Shown in pieces: positions 45,369 to 52,683 of a stretch of DNA of 64,000 bases. Under the pieces are notes generated by a model. It did no database searches. It was not told where the DNA came from and saw nothing but the letters and a program-made list of their open reading frames with translations. A program made the position numbers and the translations under genes. This stretch comes from Xiheimicrobium sp052034585. GTDB lineage: Bacteria > Myxococcota > Myxococcia > Myxococcales > Myxococcaceae. Positions within the stretch are counted from its first letter, which is position 1. Each line of letters opens with the position of its first letter. The stretch covers positions 1-64,000 of the forward strand of contig JBPOIJ010000075.1 of assembly GCA_052034585.1 (NCBI GenBank). Direction: 5' to 3'.

Positions 45369-47114
45369 TCAGGCGGTTGCCGTCGGGCTCGGTGGCGCCG
45401 ACTCGGTTGGCGGAACGGCCGCGTCGCCCTCGGCCGGCTCGGTCGGCTCCGGCTTGGGCTCGGGTCGCGGGAGCGCCTTCACCCGCTCCGCGTTCGCCGC
45501 ATCTCCCGCCTTCTCGAAGAGGGCCTGGGCGCGATCGAGCTGGCCTGCGGCCTCGGCGAGATCGGCGGCCGTCACCAGCTTGCCCAGCTGCTCGTAGAGG
45601 CCGACGGCCTTGTCTTTCCGGTTGGCGGCGACCCAGGCCTCGGCGGCCTGCTCGGTCTTCCCCAGCGTCTCGAACCACCGCGCCTTCGCTTGGTAGTTCT
45701 TCTCCTCTTCGGCCTTGGCGAGCGACTCGTGCGCGAACGTGTCGGCTTCCTTGTGGAGCTTGAGCTTCTGCATGAAGGCATAGGCCTTCGGGCCGGGCAG
45801 AGGCTTGAGCAGCTCGATCGCGTCGGTGCTGCGGCCGACGCCCATGAGGATCGTGGCGGCGCCGAGCCGATCGCCCCGCTCGACGAGCTTCTGCACTTCG
45901 AGATCGCGCACCCGATTGGCGGCGGCGAAGTCCTTCGCCTTCTCGTAGCTGCGCCTGGCTTGCGAGAGCTTGCCGGAGCGCTCCCATGCGAGGGCGGCCT
46001 GATCGTGCTGCTGCGCCCGCTCGTAGAGGCCGGCGATCTTCGCGTAGTCCTGCTTCTGCACGTACAGCTCCATGAGGAGCTCCCAGGCCTCGGCCTTCTC
46101 CAGCTGCGCCGTCACCTCTTCGGGCGAGAGCTTGGCGGAGAGGGCGGTGATGCGGGCGCTGTCCTTGCCTCGCGCCGAAGCCCTCAACGCCGACTTGAGA
46201 TCGCCCCCGACCTCGTAGAGCCGAGACGCCTCGGTGAAGGACTGGTTCTGCTCGTGGATACGGGCCGCGTCGCGGGTGCGGCCAGACTCCTCGAGGCGGC
46301 GGGCGTGAAAGCCCCACTCGCCGGTGATCGGCGCTGCCACCGAGACGGGCCGTTCCGGACGAGGCCGTCGCTCGGGCCGTTCCCCACGCTCCGGACGGCT
46401 CCCTCGCTCGCCACGCTTGCCGTCACGTCGATCGCCGCGCTTTCCGCCTCGATCCTCCGACGGAGCCGCTTCGACGGTCGCGAGCGCGGCCAGCTCGGCC
46501 TCGTTCGGCTGCCGACCAGCCGCCTCGAACGCTGACGACGCGCGATCCGTCTCGCCAGCCGCCTTCCACACCAGGCCGGTGGCGAACACCACGTCGTTCC
46601 ACCCGATCGCGGGCGTCGACGCCGCCGGAGTCGCTGGCACCGCGGCCGCATCGGACGGTGCGCTCTCGGACGGTGCGCTCTCGGACGGGGGCGCATCAGC
46701 CGGGGCCGCCTGCGCAGCGTCGGTGACCTCGGCTGGAGCTGCCTCGGAAGGCGAGGCCTCGGGAGCAGCGGCCGGAGCGTCCTTCTTGGGCTGGCGCGCC
46801 ACGCGCATCAGGGTGGTGAGCACCTTGCCGCGCGCGCCGAGATCCATGTCGTTGAGCGACTTGAGCCGCAGGCCCTTCACCCCGCGCAAGATCTGGTCGA
46901 GCGCGTGCTTCTGGCCGGCGTAGTCACCCTTCGTGAGCGCCTTCTCCAGCCCCGAGAGCTCGTTCACCACCCGGTAGGCCGCGCCGCCGCCACCCTTGCC
47001 TCCGCGCCGATCGCCGCGCTCGCCATCTCGGCCGCGCCGGCCCTTCCCTTCGCGATCGTCGAACGAAAACCCACCACCACCACGTCCCTGCGGCTTGTCG
47101 GTTGGCCCTGCCAT
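45369..47114 (-). CDS. RG-rich TPR-like cytoplasmic protein in the glt locus
   Basis: A 581-aa soluble protein from the ATG at 47114 with a GAGGAG ribosome site. Residues 1-45 are Arg/Gly-rich (GRGGGGFSFDDREGKGRRGR and onward). A second such stretch at about residues 220-265 (GGKRGDRRDGKRGERGSRP) resembles RGG RNA-binding or phase-separating tails. Between them is an Ala/Pro/Ser linker; after them, helical TPR-like repeats (AARIHEQNQSFTEASRLYEV, KIAGLYERAQQHDQAALAWE) run to a Pro/Glu-rich end. It sits between gltH and gltI on the same strand, where M. xanthus also has an unnamed gene. Role in gliding is inferred from position only. Confidence 0.72.
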   Translation of the reverse strand: MAGPTDKPQGRGGGGFSFDDREGKGRRGRDGERGDRRGGKGGGGAAYRVVNELSGLEKALTKGDYAGQKHALDQILRGVKGLRLKSLNDMDLGARGKVLTTLMRVARQPKKDAPAAAPEASPSEAAPAEVTDAAQAAPADAPPSESAPSESAPSDAAAVPATPAASTPAIGWNDVVFATGLVWKAAGETDRASSAFEAAGRQPNEAELAALATVEAAPSEDRGGKRGDRRDGKRGERGSRPERGERPERRPRPERPVSVAAPITGEWGFHARRLEESGRTRDAARIHEQNQSFTEASRLYEVGGDLKSALRASARGKDSARITALSAKLSPEEVTAQLEKAEAWELLMELYVQKQDYAKIAGLYERAQQHDQAALAWERSGKLSQARRSYEKAKDFAAANRVRDLEVQKLVERGDRLGAATILMGVGRSTDAIELLKPLPGPKAYAFMQKLKLHKEADTFAHESLAKAEEEKNYQAKARWFETLGKTEQAAEAWVAANRKDKAVGLYEQLGKLVTAADLAEAAGQLDRAQALFEKAGDAANAERVKALPRPEPKPEPTEPAEGDAAVPPTESAPPSPTATA

Positions 47115-47210
47115 GATGCGCTCCTCGGGTCGGACCCGGCTTGCTCCCGGGCACGACGAGTCGATGGGGAGCAAGAGAGCTCCCGGATCAATCCGCGGTT
47201 GAGTGACGGA

Positions 47211-47891
47211 TCAGAAGCCCGCGTAGCGCACGAAGGGCATGACTGAAAAGCCCAACGATTGGGTCAACGCCATGAAGTTGAAGTTGGCGTCGAGCCCGAT
47301 GCTGAAGTGGCGCAGCCGGGTGAAGTACTCGAGCCCCGGCCCCGCGAAGAGGAGCACGTCTGGCTGCGAGATGAGGGTGTCGGGTTGGTAGAGCATGAAG
47401 GCCCCTCCCACCCGCGCGTAGAACCAGGTCCGGGTGACGTCTTGGCTGTCCTTGAAGCCGGCGATGCGAATGCGCGCTCCGACGCCGGGCGCGATCGACC
47501 CGTAGTCACCCGAGCGGACGGCCTGGGGCATTTCCCCGACGTCGCACTCTCGCGGGCCACCAGCGCCACAGGTGCGAACGGTGCCGGTGTAGTCGGCGCC
47601 CATGCGGTTCGCGGTCGCGAGGAAGAACAGCGCCGGAGAGACCCGCTCGCCGATGTCGTAGCCGATCTCGATCAGCGCAGCCTGGCCTGCGGAGAAGTAC
47701 TGGGCGCTCCCGGTCGCGATGGGCGGGTTGATCGTTCCCCAGAACCCGCCCGAGACGCCGAAGAAGAAGCCGCGCTCGATCTCCTCGTAGGAGGCGGCCT
47801 TGCGATCTTCGACCGCCTTCTCTCCTCGGCCCTGAGCGACGGCGAGCGACGAGGCCACCAAACACCCAAACGTCAGTGCGCGGATCATCAT
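47211..47891 (-). CDS. gltH: Outer-membrane beta-barrel protein, GltH/CglE-like
   Basis: A 226-aa exported protein; two adjacent ATGs, 47891 or 47888, could start it. Signal peptide ALTFGCLVASSLAVAQ. The mature part alternates amphipathic strands with turns (FFFGVSGGFWGTI, LIEIGYDIGERVSPALFFLA, WFYARVGGAFML, IGLDANFNFMALT) and ends in an aromatic residue (VRYAGF), as outer-membrane barrels do. Two Cys lie in one surface-loop stretch (CGAGGPRECDVG). In M. xanthus the gltH/cglE gene occupies this place, between gltG and gltI. Naming rests on position and architecture rather than on residue-level similarity I can recall. Confidence 0.72.
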   Translation of the reverse strand: MMIRALTFGCLVASSLAVAQGRGEKAVEDRKAASYEEIERGFFFGVSGGFWGTINPPIATGSAQYFSAGQAALIEIGYDIGERVSPALFFLATANRMGADYTGTVRTCGAGGPRECDVGEMPQAVRSGDYGSIAPGVGARIRIAGFKDSQDVTRTWFYARVGGAFMLYQPDTLISQPDVLLFAGPGLEYFTRLRHFSIGLDANFNFMALTQSLGFSVMPFVRYAGF

Positions 47892-47939
47892 GAGCGCGGC
47901 ACCCTAGTCCGTCGTCGCCGAGCCGTCGATTGGAAGCCG

Positions 47940-48332
47940 TCAGTGGTGGGGGTCGGCGCCACTTTCGCCAAAACCGAGAAAACGCAGCAGCCGCACCAGC
48001 CCCTGAGCCAGCTCCGCCTCGCTGAGGTGAATGCAGCGCTCGCTGGGCGGCGGCGCGTCGACGATCTCACCCTCACCGTGCACGACGATGAACTTCGCCT
48101 TCTCCACGAAGCGGAGAATCTCGGCCGAGTGCCCCACGGCCCAGGGCGACAGCCACACCGCCGGCCGCTGCATTCGCTGGACGATCTCGATGCAGCGCTC
48201 ACCCTCGATCGGCAGATGCGACACGAAGAGCTTGAGGCCCTCGAGGCACCGGCGCAGCTGACGAAGCGCCCGCTCACTCCCCGCCAGGAAGATCGGCCGA
48301 GGTGCGTCGAGGTGAGTGCGTTCCCGCTCCAC
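47940..48332 (-). CDS. Hypothetical 130-aa protein in the glt locus, possible flavodoxin/receiver-like fold
   Basis: Soluble protein from a GTG at 48332. It alternates predicted strands and helices: PRPIFLAGSERALRQLRRCL, KLFVSHLPIEGERCIEIVQR, PAVWLSPWAVGHSAEILRF and AKFIVVHGEGEIVD, then CIHLSEAELAQGLVRLL. This order resembles a degenerate receiver domain, but the acidic pocket is absent. It lies downstream of a strong terminator that follows gltG, so it opens the second half of the locus, just upstream of gltH. No ribosome site stands out, so the start is uncertain. Function unknown. Confidence 0.55.
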   Translation of the reverse strand: MERERTHLDAPRPIFLAGSERALRQLRRCLEGLKLFVSHLPIEGERCIEIVQRMQRPAVWLSPWAVGHSAEILRFVEKAKFIVVHGEGEIVDAPPPSERCIHLSEAELAQGLVRLLRFLGFGESGADPHH

Positions 48333-48438
48333 GACAGGGACTCGAGCAACAAGAACGCCACCGCCATTCGCGCGCAGCCCTTGGAGTCGTCGCGAATGTG
48401 CCGCCAGCCCCCTGACGAAGAAGTCAGGTGCAGCGCAG

Positions 48439-48476
48439 AAAACGCGGGGCCTCCCTGCGTGTGCAAGAAGGCCCCG
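48439..48476 (-). terminator. Rho-independent terminator after gltG
   Basis: On the minus strand, arms CGGGGCCT and AGGCCCCG (plus 48445-48452 and 48469-48476) form an 8-bp perfect stem. It is extended after one wobble pair by CTTGC/GCAGG around an ACAC loop, and TTTT follows 2 bases later (plus AAAA 48439-48442). A second, T-less hairpin CCTGAC-GAAGAA-GTCAGG lies at 48411-48428. This should stop transcripts from gltD-gltG before the second half of the locus. Confidence 0.85.
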
Positions 48477-48505
48477 AGGTAGGTGCCAGGCTCAGCCGGT
48501 CGTCT

Positions 48506-50425
48506 CTACGAGCCGGACTGCTTGAAGATGAACGGGTAGGTGACGACCACCACTCCGCCGCCCTTCGGCTTGGGGAAGATCCAGGTGCGAACGCGACCAG
48601 CGACGCAGGCTTCGAGTTCAGCGTTCCCGACGGTCGACTGGGCGACCTGCGAGGTGGCGACCGACCCCGTCGCGGAGATGACGAACTTCACCGCGACCTT
48701 GCCTTCGAGCTTCGGGAAGCGGTTGAGCTGGCTCTCGTAGCAGAACCGGATCTGGCCGCGGTTGGCGTGAATCACCTTGCGAATGAGTTCCTTGTCGAGC
48801 GACCCCATGACCGTCGGCTCGGACGAGGTGATGCCGATGTCGACGTCCTTCTTGCCGCCGAGCACCCCGACGCCGGAGCCGTAGCCGCCGGTGCCGCCGC
48901 CACGTCCACGAGTGCCGATGCCACCGATGCCGATGGTGTCGCCGAGCCCGCCGCCGCCCGATCCAGAGCCGCGCAGCCCGAGACCGCCGAGGCCTGCCGC
49001 GTCTCCGGGCGCGGCGCCGAACATGTTGCCCATCGCGCTCTTGAGCTCTCCGCCGAGGCCCTGGTGCCCGAAGATGGTGCTGATGCCGCCGGTTCCGCCG
49101 CCGAACACCTTGGCGACGAGGAGCCGCGCCTGATCCTTGTTGTTGGGATCACCCTTCGGCGCCGCATGGGCCGAACGCTTGGGCGCGTCCTTCTTGCCCA
49201 TCTGCCCGTCTTCGCCCTTGTGCTTCTGCGCGATCTCGCCCGAGTCCTTCTTCTTCTCGAACTTCTCGAGGATCGGGTTCTTCTGGGTCTCGGGAGGCTT
49301 GATCAGCAGCTTGGCGATGCGCGCCTGGTTGTTGTTCAGATCGTCGGCGAACTCGTCACCTTCCGCCTCTCGATTCGCGGCGCTGATCACGAAGAGCGCG
49401 GCGATGAAGAACGAGACCAAGAAGATGTTCAGCACGGTGAAGTCGACCGTCTCGGAGAACGGCACGAAGACCGGCTTGGGGACGGGCTGGAAGAACGCCT
49501 CGACCGTCACTCCGCCGAGATCGACCCACGCGAAGTCGTCGCCGTTCAAGGTGAGCGCGACTGCGTCACCATCGGCCACCGCGAGGCCCTTCTTCTTCGC
49601 CTCGGAGAGGGTGAGCACCTCGTCACCGAACTTGCGGTGCAGCTCGCCCTCCATCTTCGAGGTGAAGCGGAGCTGGCAGCCGTTCTTCCCGAACTTCACC
49701 AGCTCGAAGACCGGGCCAGTGATGTCGCCCATCACGAAGTCGACGCCGGCGGCGGAGCCGACTCGCAGCGTGCGCTCCATTCCGGGCGAGAGGAAGAACT
49801 CACCGACGATGTGATCGCCCCAGAGGAAGCGCAGCTCGACGCCGAGCGGGCCGGAGCCCTTGCGACGACGCGGGCGCATGCGCGGGCTGATGCGTTCGTC
49901 GGCCAGCTCCTGCGGCGCCTCGGGCACGTAGGACGGAGTGGGAACCGGAACCGGTACCGGCACCTGCACCACCTGCGGCGCGGCGACCTGAACGACGACT
50001 GGAGCGGCCACCACCTGCGGAACCGCCACGACCTGCGGCGCGGGCACTGGAACGGTCGCCACGACGGGCTGAGTCACCGCTTCGGGAGCGACCGCCGCGA
50101 TCGCCGGCGCCACCGACGGCGCGGCCCCTGCCTTCTCGATTCGAATGGTGGTGCCGCCCACCTGAATCGCATCGCCGAACGACACCGAGCTCTTCATCAC
50201 CCGCTTGCCGTTGAGCATCGTCCCTTCGACGGTGCCCATGTCGGTGACCGAGAGCGTCCCGTCGGGAGCCACGTCGATCACCGCGTGGATGCGCGCGACC
50301 TTCTCGTCGTCGATGGTGAGATGGGCGGACGCCAACCGGCCGATCTTGATGAGATCGCGGTCGAAGTCCTTGGTGGTGATGAGCTGTTCGCCCTTGAAAA
50401 CCTTGAGCGTCAACGGGACGGGCAC
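48506..50425 (-). CDS. gltG: Gliding-motility protein GltG (FHA, TM, AgmX/PglI domain)
   Basis: A 639-aa inner-membrane component of the Glt complex. The GTG at 50425 has a GGAGGC site. An N-terminal FHA domain at residues about 5-97 (LIKIGRLASAHLTIDDEKVA, GTVEGTMLNGKRV) should bind phosphothreonine in the cytoplasm. A Val/Pro/Gln-rich linker and a second beta domain (about 195-310) follow, then one TM helix at about 329-349. The periplasmic part holds a Gly-rich segment (about 450-510) and a C-terminal AgmX/PglI (TonB-C-like) domain (LIRKVIHANRGQIRFCYESQ). This matches M. xanthus GltG. It is the last gene before the terminator. Confidence 0.92.
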   Translation of the reverse strand: MPVPLTLKVFKGEQLITTKDFDRDLIKIGRLASAHLTIDDEKVARIHAVIDVAPDGTLSVTDMGTVEGTMLNGKRVMKSSVSFGDAIQVGGTTIRIEKAGAAPSVAPAIAAVAPEAVTQPVVATVPVPAPQVVAVPQVVAAPVVVQVAAPQVVQVPVPVPVPTPSYVPEAPQELADERISPRMRPRRRKGSGPLGVELRFLWGDHIVGEFFLSPGMERTLRVGSAAGVDFVMGDITGPVFELVKFGKNGCQLRFTSKMEGELHRKFGDEVLTLSEAKKKGLAVADGDAVALTLNGDDFAWVDLGGVTVEAFFQPVPKPVFVPFSETVDFTVLNIFLVSFFIAALFVISAANREAEGDEFADDLNNNQARIAKLLIKPPETQKNPILEKFEKKKDSGEIAQKHKGEDGQMGKKDAPKRSAHAAPKGDPNNKDQARLLVAKVFGGGTGGISTIFGHQGLGGELKSAMGNMFGAAPGDAAGLGGLGLRGSGSGGGGLGDTIGIGGIGTRGRGGGTGGYGSGVGVLGGKKDVDIGITSSEPTVMGSLDKELIRKVIHANRGQIRFCYESQLNRFPKLEGKVAVKFVISATGSVATSQVAQSTVGNAELEACVAGRVRTWIFPKPKGGGVVVVTYPFIFKQSGS

Positions 50426-50492
50426 GAGTGCCTCCAGGAAGGGTTCGTCGCAGGGCCTGACACCACGAAACGGCGCAGGTTCCCGCAGGTTG

Positions 50493-50747
50493 TCAGAGTT
50501 CGCCGACCGACTGCATGACCTTGTCTTTGAACTCTTCGCGGATCTTGATGAGGTTCGAGTGCTTCACCTTCTTGCGCGCCTCGACGTACTCGCCGTCGGG
50601 CTTGGTGAGATCGCCCTCGATGGTGTCGTCTTCGAAGCTGTACTCCGTCTTCTTGTTGTAGGTGACGTTGCCCTCTTTCTTGTCTTGGGCAATCGCCGCC
50701 GTCGCGAGGAGTGAAGCCGCGATGACGATCCACAGGTGCTTCGACAT
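50493..50747 (-). CDS. gltF: Small exported protein, GltF/CglF-like
   Basis: An 84-aa exported protein; ATG 50747 with a strong GGAGGA site. Signal peptide MSKHLWIVIAASLLATAAIAQ, mature part about 63 residues, rich in Lys and Asp/Glu: SFEDDTIEGDLTKPDGEY, then KHSNLIKIREEF and a final MQSVGEL. It is encoded between gltE and gltG, the place of gltF/cglF in M. xanthus, so it likely acts in the periplasm in the Glt complex. A neighbouring 81-aa protein shares its C-terminal pattern, so which of the two is the true gltF is not certain. Confidence 0.7.
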   Translation of the reverse strand: MSKHLWIVIAASLLATAAIAQDKKEGNVTYNKKTEYSFEDDTIEGDLTKPDGEYVEARKKVKHSNLIKIREEFKDKVMQSVGEL

Positions 50748-50873
50748 TGATTCCTCCAAAAGCCCCTTGTTGCGACGAGGGACACTACCACTGTCGAGGT
50801 GTCCGCAAAGGTGCTGCACGCGTTTATTGCATCGCACAGAGTGAGAAACTGTGTGCCCACTCGGGTGATCAGG

Positions 50874-51119
50874 TCAGCGGAGGGCGTCGACCGAGTCGTG
50901 GAGCTCCTTGAAGAAGGACCCACGCACCTGAATCATCCGGTTGAAGATCGGCCGCTCGGGGATCACGGTGAAGTCGATGACCGGCTTCACCTGCCCGCCC
51001 TCGATCTCGGCGCCCTGGCTGATGTCGATCACTTGAACGGGGCGTGGCTTCTTGTCCGCGCCTGGGGCCTGAGCAAAGGCTGACGAACAGCACAGCAGCA
51101 GCGCAGCGACGAGACGCAT
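50874..51119 (-). CDS. Small exported protein, paralogue of the adjacent GltF/CglF-like gene
   Basis: An 81-aa exported protein; ATG 51119 with a GAGGAG site. Signal peptide MRLVAALLLCCSSAFAQ; mature part about 64 residues. From IEGGQVKP to the end it aligns without gaps to the 84-aa neighbour: IEGGQVKP vs IEGDLTKP, MIQVRGSF vs LIKIREEF, SVDAL vs SVGEL. This makes the two a tandem duplicate pair. It could itself be the gltF equivalent. Encoded between gltE and its paralogue, 58 bases after gltE and 126 bases before the next start. Periplasmic by prediction. Confidence 0.68.
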   Translation of the reverse strand: MRLVAALLLCCSSAFAQAPGADKKPRPVQVIDISQGAEIEGGQVKPVIDFTVIPERPIFNRMIQVRGSFFKELHDSVDALR

Positions 51120-51177
51120 TTGAGACTCCTCGAGTGGGTGTCTCGTTCGACGTCTCGCCGCTGGGGTCCAGTTCCGC

Positions 51178-52683
51178 TCAGAGGCCGTCGGTGGGCTCGT
51201 CAGTCGCGGGCTTCTTGGGAGCCTCCTTCTTCGGCTCCTCCTTCTTCGCTTCGGGCGGAGTGGTCGGCTTGGCCGGCGGAGGCGCGGCCTTGGGCTCTTC
51301 CTTCTTCGGCGGCTCTTCTTTCTTCGGCTCTTCGGCGCCGCCCTTCTCGTCCTTGAGCGCTTCGGACGCGGCCTTGCCCTTCGCGGCCTCCCGCTGCTTG
51401 TTGAACTCCTCTTCCTTCTTCTTGCGCTCTTCTTCCTTCGCGGCGTCCTCCGCCTTCTTCATCTCCTCTTCCATCTTCTTGGCTTCTTCTTCCGCCTTCT
51501 TCGCCTCCTCGCGCTTGGCGATGACGCCTTCCTGCTCCTTGATGAGCTCGAAGACTGCGTGGTTGGCGTTCACCGACGTCTCGCCGCCCGACGCGGTGAT
51601 GAACTGCTTGTAGAGCTGGATCGCCTTCTCGGGATCGCCCTTGAGGCCGATGATGATGCCGCGGTTGAGGTAGAGCGCCGGCAGCTCGGGCTTGATCTTC
51701 GCAGCCTGATCGTAGGCCTGCAGCGCCTTGTCGACCTGGCCCATGCCCTTGTACGCGACGCCGAGGTTGACCAGCGCCTCCGCGTTGTTGCCGTTGGCCT
51801 GGAGGATCTTGCGAACGTGGTCCTCCGCGCTGCCGTAGTCCTCCTGATCGAAGGCCATCTTGGCGAGCTGGTAGTGGGCCGGGAGGAAATCGGCGCGCGC
51901 TTCGACCGCCCGCTTGAACTGGGCCCGCGCCTTCACCGGCTCCTTCTCGGCGAGGTTGAGGAGGCCCAAGGTGAAGTAGATCTCGGGATCGTTCTCGTCG
52001 ATCTTCGTCGCCCGCAACGCGATGAGGCGCGCGAGCGAGTACTGCTTCTGCTCGAAGTGCACCTGCATCATCGTCTTGTAGGCCTGGAGCGTGCGGGGAT
52101 CGCGGAAGAGGGCCTCCTTCGCGAGCTCGAGCGCCTTCCCGCTCTCTCCGCGGCGGCGGTGGATCTCGGCGAGGCGCGCCCGGCTGCCGGCATCGTCAGG
52201 GTACGAGGCCAAGATGCTCTCGTAGATCTTGACCGCCTTCTCCTCGTTGCCTTGGTTCTGCGCCATCACCGCGAGGTTCTCGGCGGCCTGGCGCAAGGTC
52301 GGCTTCTGCGACAGCGCCTCGTTGTAGAGCGACGCCGCCTCCTTCAGCTTGCCTTGCCGCTCGGCGATGACGCCGAGGTTGTAGGTCGCTTCGGCGAGCC
52401 GTGAGTCGGCGTCGGCGGCGTTGCGGAACTTCTTCTCCAACACCGCCCAGTCGTAGACGTGCGACTTGTTCATCGCGTCGAAGGCCTTCACCGCATCTTC
52501 GAACAGCAACTTCGCCTTGCTGTTGATCTGCGGCGCCTCGTCGGACTGCGCGACGTTGTTGGTGGTGCGCTTGACCTGAGGCCCGTCGACCTTGACTCCG
52601 TCGGTACCGGGGTCGGTCGTCTTGCACCCCTGAACGAGGAAGAGCGAGACGACGCCCGCTGCGATTCGAGTGGTCGTCTTCAC
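51178..52683 (-). CDS. gltE: TPR lipoprotein GltE (AglT)
   Basis: A 501-aa lipid-anchored TPR protein of the gliding complex. The GTG at 52683 overlaps the gltD stop by 4 bases (GTGA), so translation is coupled. The signal has lipobox LVQGC. About nine TPR-type repeats follow, such as ATYNLGVIAERQGKLKEAAS, AVKIYESILASYPDDAGSRA and DPEIYFTLGLLNLAEKEPVK. The last roughly 120 residues are a highly charged Lys/Glu/Ala and Pro tail (KKAEEEAKKMEEEMKKAED). This matches the AglT/GltE protein of M. xanthus encoded directly after gltD. It acts in the periplasm, probably with GltD. Confidence 0.88.
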   Translation of the reverse strand: MKTTTRIAAGVVSLFLVQGCKTTDPGTDGVKVDGPQVKRTTNNVAQSDEAPQINSKAKLLFEDAVKAFDAMNKSHVYDWAVLEKKFRNAADADSRLAEATYNLGVIAERQGKLKEAASLYNEALSQKPTLRQAAENLAVMAQNQGNEEKAVKIYESILASYPDDAGSRARLAEIHRRRGESGKALELAKEALFRDPRTLQAYKTMMQVHFEQKQYSLARLIALRATKIDENDPEIYFTLGLLNLAEKEPVKARAQFKRAVEARADFLPAHYQLAKMAFDQEDYGSAEDHVRKILQANGNNAEALVNLGVAYKGMGQVDKALQAYDQAAKIKPELPALYLNRGIIIGLKGDPEKAIQLYKQFITASGGETSVNANHAVFELIKEQEGVIAKREEAKKAEEEAKKMEEEMKKAEDAAKEEERKKKEEEFNKQREAAKGKAASEALKDEKGGAEEPKKEEPPKKEEPKAAPPPAKPTTPPEAKKEEPKKEAPKKPATDEPTDGL

